From contig JBNKWZ010000020.1 in the NCBI GenBank assembly GCA_050300015.1, forward strand, positions 1-64,000: 64,000 bases of DNA, given 5' to 3'. The DNA is from CAYZQH01 sp050300015. Its GTDB lineage: Bacteria > Pseudomonadota > Gammaproteobacteria > Pseudomonadales > Cellvibrionaceae. The notes below the pieces were generated by a model, which was not told the DNA's origin, made no database searches, and saw only the letters and a list, made by a program, of their open reading frames with translations. The position numbers and the translations under genes are program-made. Numbering within the stretch: the stretch's first letter is position 1; the number at the start of each line of letters is the position of its first letter. Of the stretch, positions 53,009 to 62,065 are shown piece by piece.

Positions 53009-55009
53009 ATGGCTTCCCGTCAACAACTAGCCAATGCCATACGTGTTTTGAGTATGGATGCCGTCCAAAAAGCCAATAGTGGCCACCCTGGTGCACCTAT
53101 GGGCATGGCAGATATTTCCGAAGTATTGTGGAACGATTTTTTAAAGCACAGCCCCGCCAACCCCAGCTGGGTTGATCGCGACCGTTTTATCTTATCCAAC
53201 GGTCATGGTTCTATGTTGATTTACTCATTACTGCATTTGTCAGGTTATGACCTGCCCATGAGTGAACTGCAACAATTCCGTCAATTGCACTCCAAAACCC
53301 CAGGTCACCCAGAATACGGTTATACCGTTGGGGTCGAAACCACTACCGGTCCTCTGGGGCAAGGGTTTAGTAACGCTGTGGGTATGGCCATTGCTGAGAA
53401 AATGTTGGCGGCACAATTTAACCGCGATGGTTTCAATGTGGTGGATCACTTCACCTATTGTTTTATGGGCGATGGTTGTTTGATGGAGGGCATTTCTCAT
53501 GAGGTGGCGTCTTTAGCGGGTACCTGGAAGCTTGGGAAGTTGATTGGGTTTTACGACGACAATGGCATCTCCATTGACGGTGAGGTAGAAGGTTGGTTTA
53601 CCGACGACACGCCCAAACGCTTTGAAGCCTACGGCTGGCATGTTATTCCGGGTGTTGATGGACACGATGCCGAGGCGGTGGCTGCGGCCATTACTACTGC
53701 GCGACAGGTTACGGATAAGCCCACGCTTATTTGCTGTAAGACTGTGATTGGTTTTGGTTCCCCTAATAAAAGTGGTTCGCACGATTCTCACGGTTCACCT
53801 TTGGGGGACTCTGAAGTGGCTGCTGCGCGCGAGTTTTTAAAATGGGAGCATGGGCCGTTTGAGATTCCCGCTGATATCTATGAAGGCTGGGATGCTAAAG
53901 CCAAAGGCAGCGAAAAAGAAGCCCAGTGGAATGCCTTATTTGACAACTATAAGGCTGAATATCCAGAGCTCGCTGCAGAGTTTGAGCGCCGCGTGATTGA
54001 AGGCAAGCTGCCCGAGGGTTTTGCCGCAAAAGCAGACGAATTTATTCAAGCCTGCCAAGACAAAAACGAGAAAATTGCCACCCGCAAAGCTTCGCAAAAT
54101 GCCATCGAAGCTTTTGGCCAGTGGTTGCCAGAAATGGTTGGAGGGTCGGCAGATTTGGCCGGCTCCAACTTGACCAAATGGTCCGGGTCCAAGCCCATTA
54201 CAGGGGATGATGCCTCTGGTAATTATCTGTTTTACGGTGTACGTGAGTTCGGCATGTGCGGCATTATGAATGGGCTGGGCTTGCACGGCGGATTTGTGAA
54301 TTACGGCGCGACCTTTTTAATGTTTATGGAATACGCACGTAACGCCGTGCGCATGGCGTCACTGATGGGGGTTCACAACATCTACGTGTTTACCCACGAT
54401 TCCATCGGCCAAGGCGAAGATGGGCCTACACACCAACCCATTGAGCAAGTGGCCAACTTGCGTCTCACTCCTAAGCTGCACACCTGGCGTCCTGGCGACA
54501 CTGTTGAAACCGCAGTCGCGTGGAAATCTGCGGTCATGCGTCAAGACGGTCCTACCGCATTGGTGTTAACGCGACAAGGCGTGGAGCCGTGCACCCGCGA
54601 TGCGGCGCAGTTGGCGGATGTTAGTCGTGGGGGTTATATCTTGCGCGACTGTGAAGGCACCCCTGAGGCCATCTTGATTGCCACGGGCTCTGAGTTGCCC
54701 TTGGCGGTTAAAGCTTATGAAGCGTTGATTGCAGAGGGTGTGAAAGCACGAGTGGTGTCCATGCCATGTACCAATATCTTCGATGCACAAGATGCCGAGT
54801 ACCGCGAGAAGGTGTTGCCTCTGTCTGTAACGGCACGCGTGGCGGTAGAGGCTGCGCACGCAGATTTTTGGGCCAAGTATGTGGGCATTGATGGGCGCAC
54901 TGTGGCCATGACCACCTTTGGAGAGTCTGCTCCAGGTGGCGAACTATTGGAATACTTTGGTTTTACGGTGGACAATGTTGTTAACACCGTGAAAGAGTTG
55001 TTGGATTAA
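53009..55009 (+). CDS. tkt: transketolase
   Basis: 666 residues; a thiamine-diphosphate enzyme of the pentose-phosphate pathway. 'TTGPLGQGFSNAVGMAIAEK' and 'GDGCLMEGISHEVASLAG' bind TPP and metal, and 'HDSIGQGEDGPTHQP' is the pyrimidine-domain signature. TAGGAGTG upstream of ATG 53009. A strong terminator separates it from pgk. Confidence 0.97.
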   Translation: MASRQQLANAIRVLSMDAVQKANSGHPGAPMGMADISEVLWNDFLKHSPANPSWVDRDRFILSNGHGSMLIYSLLHLSGYDLPMSELQQFRQLHSKTPGHPEYGYTVGVETTTGPLGQGFSNAVGMAIAEKMLAAQFNRDGFNVVDHFTYCFMGDGCLMEGISHEVASLAGTWKLGKLIGFYDDNGISIDGEVEGWFTDDTPKRFEAYGWHVIPGVDGHDAEAVAAAITTARQVTDKPTLICCKTVIGFGSPNKSGSHDSHGSPLGDSEVAAAREFLKWEHGPFEIPADIYEGWDAKAKGSEKEAQWNALFDNYKAEYPELAAEFERRVIEGKLPEGFAAKADEFIQACQDKNEKIATRKASQNAIEAFGQWLPEMVGGSADLAGSNLTKWSGSKPITGDDASGNYLFYGVREFGMCGIMNGLGLHGGFVNYGATFLMFMEYARNAVRMASLMGVHNIYVFTHDSIGQGEDGPTHQPIEQVANLRLTPKLHTWRPGDTVETAVAWKSAVMRQDGPTALVLTRQGVEPCTRDAAQLADVSRGGYILRDCEGTPEAILIATGSELPLAVKAYEALIAEGVKARVVSMPCTNIFDAQDAEYREKVLPLSVTARVAVEAAHADFWAKYVGIDGRTVAMTTFGESAPGGELLEYFGFTVDNVVNTVKELLD

Positions 55010-55016
55010 ATTCGCT

Positions 55017-55050
55017 AACCAAAAAGCCGCCTTAGGGCGGCTTTTTGGTT
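55017..55050 (+). terminator. intrinsic terminator of tkt
   Basis: AACCAAAAAGCCGCC / GGCGGCTTTTTGGTT, a perfect 15-bp stem with loop TTAG, 7 bases after the tkt stop. Confidence 0.9.
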
Positions 55051-55082
55051 GCTCCTTGTTTTGATATACCCTGGGGGACCCC

Positions 55083-56261
55083 ATGAAAGTTAAACTCATG
55101 TCAAAGTTGGATTTAAAAGGTCAGCGCGTGTTGATCCGTGAAGACCTGAACGTGCCCATAATGGATGGCAAAATCACTTCTGATGTACGCATTAAAGCCG
55201 CACTGCCCACAATCAAAATGGCTTTGGATGCTGGCGCCAAAGTGATTGTTATGTCCCATTTGGGGCGACCCACTGAGGGCGAATACGAAGAGAAATTCTC
55301 GTTAAAACCTGTGGCGTCTGCATTAGGTGACTTGCTTGGACTAGAAGTGCCGGTGATTCGCGATTGGAAAAGTGGCATCGAAATGGCCGATGGTGAATTG
55401 GCGCTACTGGAAAATGTACGCTTTAACCTGGGCGAAAAATCTGACGACGAAGGGCTTGCTAAGGCCTACGCTAATCTGTGCGATATTTTTGTGATGGACG
55501 CTTTTGGTACGGCTCATCGCGCACAGTCCTCCACCTACGGTGTGGCACGGTTTGCGCCTATCGCTTGCGCAGGCCCTTTGCTTGCGGGTGAACTGGACGC
55601 GTTAGACAAAGCCTTGGCAAAGCCTGCCCGGCCCATGGTGGCATTGGTTGGTGGCTCCAAAGTATCCACTAAATTGACCGTATTGGATGCACTGTCAAAA
55701 ATTGCCGACATACTGGTGGTCGGTGGTGGTATTTCCAATACCTTTGTGGCTTCGGCCGGGTATGAAGTGGGTAACTCTTTATGCGAAGAGGACTTAATCC
55801 CTGAAGCCAAACGTTTACGCGAAGCGACAGAAGTGATCTTCGCACACGATGTGACCGTAACCAAAGAGCCCTTTGACCAATGGAGCGATAGCTCGAAGGT
55901 AGAAGTGAAAGCTGCCAGTGCGGTTGCAGCAGACGAGGAAATCATTGATTACGGCCCTGAAACCTCGGCCAAAGTAGCAAAAATTTTAAAAGAGGCCAAA
56001 ACCATCTTGTGGAACGGCCCCTGTGGTGTATTTGAGTACAACGCTTTTGCCAAAGGTACCGAGGTCATCGCCAATGCCATTGCCGAAAGCGAAGGTTTCT
56101 CCATTGCTGGTGGCGGCGATACCTTGGCTGCCATCGATAAATATCAATTGGCGGATAAAATTTCTTACATTTCTACTGGGGGTGGGGCGTTTTTGGAGTA
56201 TGTGGAGGGCAAAGCATTGCCTGCTGTGCAAATTTTAGAGTCGCGTGCGAAAGATTTGTAG
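55083..56261 (+). CDS. pgk: phosphoglycerate kinase
   Basis: 392 residues. 'RVLIREDLNVPIMDGKI' is the substrate side, 'MSHLGRPTEG' and 'LVGGSKVSTKL' are family signatures, and 'GGGDTLAAIDKY' lies near the nucleotide site. ATG 55083 follows GGGGGA and fits the family N-terminus. In many gammaproteobacteria a gap/epd gene lies between tkt and pgk; here it is absent and only a terminator is present. Confidence 0.97.
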   Translation: MKVKLMSKLDLKGQRVLIREDLNVPIMDGKITSDVRIKAALPTIKMALDAGAKVIVMSHLGRPTEGEYEEKFSLKPVASALGDLLGLEVPVIRDWKSGIEMADGELALLENVRFNLGEKSDDEGLAKAYANLCDIFVMDAFGTAHRAQSSTYGVARFAPIACAGPLLAGELDALDKALAKPARPMVALVGGSKVSTKLTVLDALSKIADILVVGGGISNTFVASAGYEVGNSLCEEDLIPEAKRLREATEVIFAHDVTVTKEPFDQWSDSSKVEVKAASAVAADEEIIDYGPETSAKVAKILKEAKTILWNGPCGVFEYNAFAKGTEVIANAIAESEGFSIAGGGDTLAAIDKYQLADKISYISTGGGAFLEYVEGKALPAVQILESRAKDL

Positions 56262-56286
56262 AAACCGCAAGATTTCGTCCAGAGCT

Positions 56287-56332
56287 GGCGCCAAAACCAA
56301 CAAAAAGATTTACCCCTGTTGGTGTTGGTGCC
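56287..56332 (+). terminator. imperfect hairpin downstream of pgk
   Basis: A 16-base arm (56287-56302) pairs 14 of 16 with 56317-56332 around a 14-base loop. It lies 25 bases after the pgk stop without a U-tract; possibly a terminator or 3' stabilising stem. Confidence 0.45.
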
Positions 56333-56474
56333 ATACTCCGCAGCATTTGGTGTGATGCACAGGGTGCGCAGTACCTAAATGTTAAATGGGATATATAACG
56401 CTTTATTCTAATAATTATTGTTTCTGTGAGTTGGTCATTGGTATCTGTAACGGGTGCCTCAAAAGGAGATTAAA

Positions 56475-56798
56475 ATGGCAACGGTACTAAAAACGCTCTT
56501 CGTATTCTCTCTAGTGGTTTTTGCTTCCGTGAGCTTTGCGCAATCCGAAGAAGAAATGGCGGCGATGCAACGGCAGTTGAACGCGCAAGTTATGGAAAAG
56601 CCCTTTTCGGTGGAAGACGAAGCCAAAATTGATGCCTACGTTAAAGAAGCCATGAAAAAAGATTTAAAACCCGAAGTGCAAAACGCACCCAATTACTGGA
56701 AGCCAGGTTACACTTGCGCAGATATTTACAGTTACGGTTGGAGGGCTTACCGCAATTGTCGTTATTACCGTCGGTATTACGGCTATTACTGGCGTTAG
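56475..56798 (+). CDS. small secreted protein, Tyr/Arg-rich C-terminus
   Basis: 107 residues. Signal peptide 'LKTLFVFSLVVFASVSFAQS', an acidic helical middle, and a C-terminus with two Cys and repeated Tyr/Arg ('YRNCRYYRRYYGYYWR'). AAAGGAGA upstream of ATG 56475 is a strong ribosome site. Function unknown; the aromatic-basic tail could bind polysaccharide or nucleic acid. Confidence 0.7.
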   Translation: MATVLKTLFVFSLVVFASVSFAQSEEEMAAMQRQLNAQVMEKPFSVEDEAKIDAYVKEAMKKDLKPEVQNAPNYWKPGYTCADIYSYGWRAYRNCRYYRRYYGYYWR

Positions 56799-56897
56799 GA
56801 ACAAGGTTTGATCGCTCTCGCGTCAAGCACCAAAATAAGATCACATCAGTGACACGTTTAATGACTCGAATCTCACCCGCCTAAAAGGACTACAATC

Positions 56898-57665
56898 ATG
56901 ATCAAAAAATCGCTTCTGTCTTTGATGAAGCTCAGTGCGTTCGCCTTAATTGCAAGCGCGATGTTTGGCTGTGCTGCAACGCAAGTTGCGCTAACGAAAA
57001 AAGATTTGGATGTGCAAACAAAAACCAGTACGGCTGTTTTCGTTGACCCGGTTTCGCCTGAAAAACGTACGATTTACCTTGATGTAAAAAGTGGGGTAAT
57101 GGAGTTTGACCGCAGAGCCTTTAAAACTTTTGTAAAAGAGCAATTTGCATTGAATGACAATGGCTATCGTATTATCGATGACCCAACAAAAGCACAATTT
57201 ACGATGGTTGCCTACGTTTTAAATTTGGAAAAAGCCAGCCCTTCTGCCGCTCAGGCAGCTTTGAGTACCGGGTACTTAGGCGGTTCTGTAGCTGCGGGTG
57301 CAGCGATTGGTGCGGCGACCTCCAGTCGAGGTGATGCTTGGAAAGGGGCCGCTACGGGGGGCGTGGCGTTGGGAGCAGCAGAGTTTATTTCTGGTGCTTT
57401 GGTTAAAGACGTGACCTATATGTTGGTGGCGGATGTTCAGATTAAGGAGCGTACGGCTCACGGTGCGATTGTGCGTAAAGACACTCAGGTGGATACCAAA
57501 GTTTCTGACGCCGGCAGTAGTCGTCAAACGGTGTCGGAAGTGTCTAACCAAAAAGAATATCGTACGAGAATCGTAACCACTGCAAATAAGGTGAATTTAA
57601 AATTGGAGCAGGCTCAAGACCAGATGTTCCAGAAAACAGCCTATGCCATGTCGGGGTTTTTCTAA
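56898..57665 (+). CDS. TraT-like outer-membrane lipoprotein
   Basis: 255 residues. Lipobox ending 'MFGC'. The body matches the TraT complement-resistance / surface-exclusion family: 'AATQVALTKKDLDVQTKTS', the Gly/Ala-rich segment 'GGSVAAGAAIGAATSS', 'VKDVTYMLVADVQIKER' and the ending 'ANKVNLKLEQAQDQMF'. TraT is best known from F-type plasmids; chromosomal copies occur in many gammaproteobacteria. No conjugation gene lies nearby, so a role in surface exclusion here is uncertain. Confidence 0.85.
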   Translation: MIKKSLLSLMKLSAFALIASAMFGCAATQVALTKKDLDVQTKTSTAVFVDPVSPEKRTIYLDVKSGVMEFDRRAFKTFVKEQFALNDNGYRIIDDPTKAQFTMVAYVLNLEKASPSAAQAALSTGYLGGSVAAGAAIGAATSSRGDAWKGAATGGVALGAAEFISGALVKDVTYMLVADVQIKERTAHGAIVRKDTQVDTKVSDAGSSRQTVSEVSNQKEYRTRIVTTANKVNLKLEQAQDQMFQKTAYAMSGFF

Positions 57666-57752
57666 CCGCGTTGGTGTACACCTGTGTATAAGCGCATAGG
57701 GTTGTACCAGTACCCTATGTGTCGACGACCGTCCCGGCGATCATAGGGGCGG

Positions 57753-59252
57753 TTACGGTTCTAAACACCAAAAATTAATGCTGTGCCCCTGAATGTACGT
57801 GTGTACAAAGGGGGTTTCGAAGCTTTGTAGGTTGACCTCACCTTTTTTAAATTTTGCGCGAATACCGTTGATGCGAATGCGTTTACTTTGTAGGTGCTTG
57901 GCGGTGAGCGCATATTGTTGTTTCACACTGCCGAAGCCCTCGGTTTGAATCGTCAAGGGCTTGCCGGATAAGTTAATAAGTAGCAATGTTTTGCCCACGC
58001 CCTGGGCCGAGCTGTGACAATAGGCTCTTAGCATGTGATGAGGGCTTTGCACCTCAAATACGGCGCGTCCCATCAGACGTTTCCACAGCCAGCTGACCCA
58101 ATAATCGGGTCGGGGTTTTATTTTTAGCCGATCAATCAACCCGTAGTCTCCACCAATGAGGCTTTGGCGAATCATTACGTGGTGTTGTGCCCGCGCCCCC
58201 AATCCTAATTGATCTGCCCACCAAAAGCAGGAAACAAAACGGTCAGATAGCTCCGGTTCTCCACCGCATTGTGCAGAACCGGATTCCCCTACCCAGAGCT
58301 TGGCGGTGGGATAATAGCGATCACGTAATGTCCGTATATGAGTGGCGTAGCGCATGAAATCATTCAGTGCACTGGGTTTTAAAAACGAACGTAATCGCGC
58401 CGTTCGGGTTCTTACCGGGGCACGAAAACTTTGAAATGGGTAGTAATGCCAATCGATAATATCCAGTGGCGTGCCTTGTGCTTGACAGTGGCGCAAGAAC
58501 TTTTGAGTGATGTTGGATAGCGGTCGAATGGTCTCGCCGAGCTTGGGCCAAAAAGCACTGCCGGGGCCAATAATTTTTGCGTTGGGGTGTTTTTTTGCAA
58601 TGGCTCGTGCAAAGGCATGGTAATCGGTGGCCAGGTGTTTGGCGCGCGGTTGTGCGGCGATGCCGTGAAAGGCCCAATAGGCATTGAGTTCATTGCCCAA
58701 TTCACACACATCAAGACAGTGTTGATGTGTTTTTGCATGGTCAAGCAATCGCTCTACTTCATTGGCTTGCCACTGGCCATGCCATTTGCGTTTGAATAAC
58801 CCGTACTTAAACGTAAAAGCAAATTTGAGTTGATTCCTTTTTACGAAAGCATGTAAGGCATTCCATTGGTCTTCACTAAGGACTAAATCGTCGGAGGGAG
58901 CGCTGGATTGAAAGTAATGAATTTTATCCGCTTCAGAGCCGCCCACGCGTAAGTAGGCCGGTTGCAGATGCTGAGTTAAGGCGTCTAATTTAGGGTGGTT
59001 TAAATTCAAGGGGGGAATACGTTTGGTGCCCAATCCGCGGTGTGTAGTCTTAGAGCCTTCCCACCAGTTGCCACCGGCCAACACGGAAATATCAATGGAA
59101 AAAGACAAGTAGCGCTCGTCCACAGAGTGAATGGCATCAAGCTGTACGAGACTTACCCGTGCGGTACTGCTGGGTCGGGAGGAGAGAATACCCCAGGAAG
59201 GGCGTACAAACCTCAGTAGAGCGTGCCCGCGAGGCAGCAAGAGCTGAATCAT
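57753..59252 (-). CDS. GH79-like glycoside hydrolase (heparanase family)
   Basis: 499 residues. A (beta/alpha)8 barrel with the acid/base Glu188 in 'CELGNELNAYW' and the nucleophile Glu323 in 'WVGESGSAQCGG'. Text near the nucleophile ('SDRFVSCFWWADQLGLGARA', then 'GDYGLIDRLKIKPRPDYW') closely resembles human heparanase. The likely substrate is a beta-glucuronide in a plant, algal or animal polysaccharide. There is no clear secretion signal in the first 30 residues as called, so the cell location is uncertain. It stands alone on the minus strand. Confidence 0.85.
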   Translation of the reverse strand: MIQLLLPRGHALLRFVRPSWGILSSRPSSTARVSLVQLDAIHSVDERYLSFSIDISVLAGGNWWEGSKTTHRGLGTKRIPPLNLNHPKLDALTQHLQPAYLRVGGSEADKIHYFQSSAPSDDLVLSEDQWNALHAFVKRNQLKFAFTFKYGLFKRKWHGQWQANEVERLLDHAKTHQHCLDVCELGNELNAYWAFHGIAAQPRAKHLATDYHAFARAIAKKHPNAKIIGPGSAFWPKLGETIRPLSNITQKFLRHCQAQGTPLDIIDWHYYPFQSFRAPVRTRTARLRSFLKPSALNDFMRYATHIRTLRDRYYPTAKLWVGESGSAQCGGEPELSDRFVSCFWWADQLGLGARAQHHVMIRQSLIGGDYGLIDRLKIKPRPDYWVSWLWKRLMGRAVFEVQSPHHMLRAYCHSSAQGVGKTLLLINLSGKPLTIQTEGFGSVKQQYALTAKHLQSKRIRINGIRAKFKKGEVNLQSFETPFVHTYIQGHSINFWCLEP

Positions 59253-59488
59253 TTAAAAGCCCTACGGGTTGCTGCTAAAAAAGCGTCAACCGTCGTTACT
59301 CATTATTTATGTGGAACAATCAAACAACACTCTTCGCACCTGAATTGACGATTTTTTAGTCGCAATGGTGATTGTCGAATTCGTGTTTGCAGGCCCTAAT
59401 TAACCAATGCAACATGACAATCACGTGACAGTGGACAGGCAAAGTGAAAGGCTATTATATGTGGGTAAGGGGTCGCAGATATAAAAAT
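59253..59488. other. intergenic region upstream of the GH79 gene
   Basis: Together with the RNA candidate it makes a 500-base interval without a protein gene. A+T-rich; the GH79 promoter (minus) should be here but is not clear. Confidence 0.35.
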
Positions 59489-59512
59489 GCCCCGCTAAAT
59501 AATTAGCGGGGC
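59489..59512 (-). terminator. intrinsic terminator
   Basis: GCCCCGCTAA / TTAGCGGGGC, a perfect 10-bp stem with a 4-base loop, followed on the minus strand by ATTTTTATAT. It serves folM or the candidate RNA upstream of it. Confidence 0.8.
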
Positions 59513-59680
59513 CTAATCGTAATAAAGACGCGTGATCATCCACCTATAAAAGTGGACCTTGCTTGCCACCCCTTGGAGTGAGGGTGGCGGTGTCTGCCAA
59601 ATTAAGCCTACGGCCAAAACCCTAGGTGGGTTCAAGTCGTGAGCCAAAATTGTCATACAATACAAGGTTATCACGTAAGC
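59489..59680 (-). ncRNA. candidate structured RNA ending in an intrinsic terminator
   Basis: On the minus strand between folM and the GH79 gene, about 190 bases contain four consecutive hairpins: AACCC/GGGTT (about 59645), GCC/GGC, GCCACCC/GGGTGGC (about 59565-59590) and TCCACTT/AGGTGGA (about 59537-59554). A perfect terminator follows. No open frame of quality is present. The size would suit a 6S-like or other regulatory RNA, but I could not match it to a known family; it might also be a folM 3' UTR. Confidence 0.4.
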
Positions 59681-59760
59681 CGAATGGAAAAGATAGAACC
59701 GTTCCACACTTTCGCGCTTTGAGGGTTAAGGTGGGAGAGTGTTGCACACGCGACAGCGGG

Positions 59761-60507
59761 TTAACACATTCGCAGGGACTGGCCGCCGTCTAAGGTTAAA
59801 ATTTGACCGGTGGTGAAGGGCGCTTGGTGAATCAAGTAGTCTACCGCTTGCTGGATGGGGGCGACACCGCCAAGTTTGCCGAGCGGTATTCGCGCCAGTT
59901 TTTCGGTTTTGGTGATTTCGTTGGCGCTGGCGAGTTCTGGCCAAAGAATGGCGCCGGGCGCAATGCCGTTGACTCGGACCTCGGGTGCCCATTCGGCGGC
60001 AAGTGCCATCACCATCATTCGGTTTGCCGCTTTGGCCATAGAGTACAGGCTGTGATTGGGCATGGGTTTCTCGCTGAAGATATCCACCATATTGATAATG
60101 CAACCGCGGCTGTGAAGCAGCGCGGGATGCAGCGCCTGACTTAAAAAATACGGCGCCTTTGCGTTGGTGTTCATAAGGTCGTTCCAATTGGATTCGGTAG
60201 CGACCGAAAGCGGTGTTGGGTAAAACGAAGAGGCGTTGTTGATCAGTACGTCCATTCGCCCAAAGGCCTCGGTGGCTTTTCGCGCGAGGCGAAGCACCTG
60301 CGATAAATCATTCAAGTCCGCTTGCACAGCTTTGGCTGAATGGTTGCGAATGCCATTCAGTTTTCGGGTGAGTTCATCGGCGTGTTCGTGTGAGCGGTGA
60401 TAATGTAAAACAATGGCATAGCCTTGTTGGTGCAAGTTCTCGCACAACGCGTATCCAATACGCTTGGCCCCTCCGGTGATCAGTGCCACTTTTGAATCAG
60501 GCGTCAT
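59761..60507 (-). CDS. folM: FolM-type pteridine reductase (short-chain dehydrogenase)
   Basis: 248 residues. The N-terminus 'VALITGGAKRIGYALCENL' has the TGG-x-x-R-IG NADPH loop of pteridine reductases rather than the classical TGxxxGIG. Catalytic Tyr and Lys are in 'SLYSMAKAA', and the C-terminus is 'TGQILTLDGGQSL'. It reduces dihydromonapterin or dihydrofolate-type pterins. Its ATG (60507) lies inside the last codons of cca (11-base overlap). Confidence 0.88.
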   Translation of the reverse strand: MTPDSKVALITGGAKRIGYALCENLHQQGYAIVLHYHRSHEHADELTRKLNGIRNHSAKAVQADLNDLSQVLRLARKATEAFGRMDVLINNASSFYPTPLSVATESNWNDLMNTNAKAPYFLSQALHPALLHSRGCIINMVDIFSEKPMPNHSLYSMAKAANRMMVMALAAEWAPEVRVNGIAPGAILWPELASANEITKTEKLARIPLGKLGGVAPIQQAVDYLIHQAPFTTGQILTLDGGQSLRMC

Positions 60508-61654
60508 AAGGGGTCTCGCTTTGGGGTTGCGGCCATTGGTCAATAACCGTTTGTGCAATATGGATGCGCATCTCGTTCAGTTGCTCGCCAATAGCCGGGC
60601 CTCGGAGCCCTTGTGCCACCAAAGGTGCGGCGGAAACGTGACAAGTCGCACGGCGCACCGCGTCTAACAGTCGGGCTGGGTGATACAGGCCACTGATGGT
60701 AGGCGGGCTATGGATGGCTTGCACGGCAAGCAGCAATTCTGCAAAGGCGACGTCACGGCGGTAGGCGTCGGTGGCGTGCAGCAGTGATACAAGTTCAACA
60801 GCGCTTAGGTTGAGTGCATTGTTCACCGCTTGATAATGCGTCCCGGTTTTTAGCGCCAGCGCTAAAAAGTCGTTGGGCGCACGCAGCCGCTGACATAGGG
60901 TTTTAAGGTTGCTGGCGTTCACGCCAAACGTTAGGGCCGCAAAACGTACACGTTTTGATTCCGTTAATTGAGTGGCGGACTCGAGTGCTGGCCAGTGGTT
61001 GTCGGTGTGGGGTGAAGCGCAGGCGAGCTCCGGCATTAACACTTGGAGTGCTTGGCAGCGATGCAGTGTTTGCAAAAAAACTTCAGGATTGGGCTCTTCC
61101 AGCGCGCGCTCAAACTCTTTCCATACGCGCTCGGCCACCAAATGATTGGCCTCACCTTGTTCGACCATTTGTCGCATTAATGCGAGTGTTTCATCACTCA
61201 CGCGAAACCCTAGATAAGCGTAGCGGGCGGCAAAGCGGGCTGCGCGTAAAATTCTGACGGGGTCTTCGTTAAAGGCAGGCGAGACGTGTCGCAATAGCCG
61301 CCGCTTGAGATCTTCTTGGCCACCATAGGGGTCTATCAATTCACCGTTTTGGGATTTCGCCATGGCGTTAATGGTAAAGTCACGGCGCGCCAAGTCCATT
61401 TCTAAGGTGACGTCGGGTGCAGCGTGAACCACAAAGCCTTTGTAGCCTGGGGCGGATTTTCGCTCCGTTCGTGCGAGGGCATATTCTTCTTTGGTGTCGG
61501 GGTGCAAAAATACCGGGAAGTCTTTTCCCACCGGTGTGAAGCCCAGGTTTACCAGCGCTTCAGGGGTGGTGTTAACTACAACCCAGTCTCGCTCTGTCAC
61601 CGGGCGATGCAGTAACTCGTCGCGAACAGCTCCGCCGACCAAAAAAAATTCCAT
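60497..61654 (-). CDS. cca: CCA-adding tRNA nucleotidyltransferase
   Basis: 385 residues from ATG 61654 ('EFFLVGGAVRDELLHRPVTE'). It matches E. coli Cca: 'ERDWVVV' with catalytic carboxylates, 'FPVFLHPDTKEEYALARTER', 'RRDFTINAMA' and 'RILRAARFAARYA'. The C-terminal HD phosphohydrolase signature is not evident, so this is the shorter form. The frame is open for another 76 codons upstream and encodes a membrane-like segment, but family comparison favours 61654; ATG 61669 is also possible. Confidence 0.93.
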   Translation of the reverse strand: MEFFLVGGAVRDELLHRPVTERDWVVVNTTPEALVNLGFTPVGKDFPVFLHPDTKEEYALARTERKSAPGYKGFVVHAAPDVTLEMDLARRDFTINAMAKSQNGELIDPYGGQEDLKRRLLRHVSPAFNEDPVRILRAARFAARYAYLGFRVSDETLALMRQMVEQGEANHLVAERVWKEFERALEEPNPEVFLQTLHRCQALQVLMPELACASPHTDNHWPALESATQLTESKRVRFAALTFGVNASNLKTLCQRLRAPNDFLALALKTGTHYQAVNNALNLSAVELVSLLHATDAYRRDVAFAELLLAVQAIHSPPTISGLYHPARLLDAVRRATCHVSAAPLVAQGLRGPAIGEQLNEMRIHIAQTVIDQWPQPQSETPYDA

Positions 61655-62065
61655 CACTTGTTGACGCATTGACCAATATGAATCACACTTTAGTGCAACT
61701 GGTTTGAAAAAACCACGCCGAACCTTTAAGGCTCGCCATACAGGCTCAATAGCCAAAGCTGGTAAGACCAGTAGCAGAGCTAGAAGCCAAATTAAAATTG
61801 CACTGGAATGAACCCCCATGTCGCCACGACTTTTTAAACAGACCGCAGCGATGGCCGCACTTGTGCCGGTTGGTTTGCGCATGTCTAAAGCGTGGGCAAT
61901 TGTGGTGTGGGCGGCAGTGCTATGTGGCTTGTCGCCATTGCGGTCTTAAAGGTAGAACATTTATTTTACAAAAAAGGCCGCAGAATTCTGCGGCCTTTTT
62001 TGTTTTTGGGGTCGCAACACTTCTGGTATTGAGTCATCAATACATGGCCAGCAGAGGATTGTCCC
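61655..62065. other. region upstream of cca
   Basis: Contains a terminator-like palindrome and two weak coding candidates: an in-frame upstream extension of cca (minus, with a hydrophobic segment) and a 43-codon plus-strand frame at 61818-61949 that begins M-S-P-R-L-F-K and is moderately hydrophobic. They overlap antisense, so at most one is likely to be real. Confidence 0.4.
61969..62002. terminator. perfect palindromic terminator
   Basis: A 34-base perfect palindrome built from CAAAAAAGGCCGCAGAA and its reverse complement, centred on 61985/61986, with U-tracts on both strands. It ends any plus-strand transcript from 61818 and insulates the transporter gene. Confidence 0.85.

Noticed and set aside
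61818..61949. 43-codon plus-strand frame upstream of the palindromic terminator
   Set aside because: No ribosome site (AACCCCC precedes the ATG) and no family; kept only as a note in the region entry.
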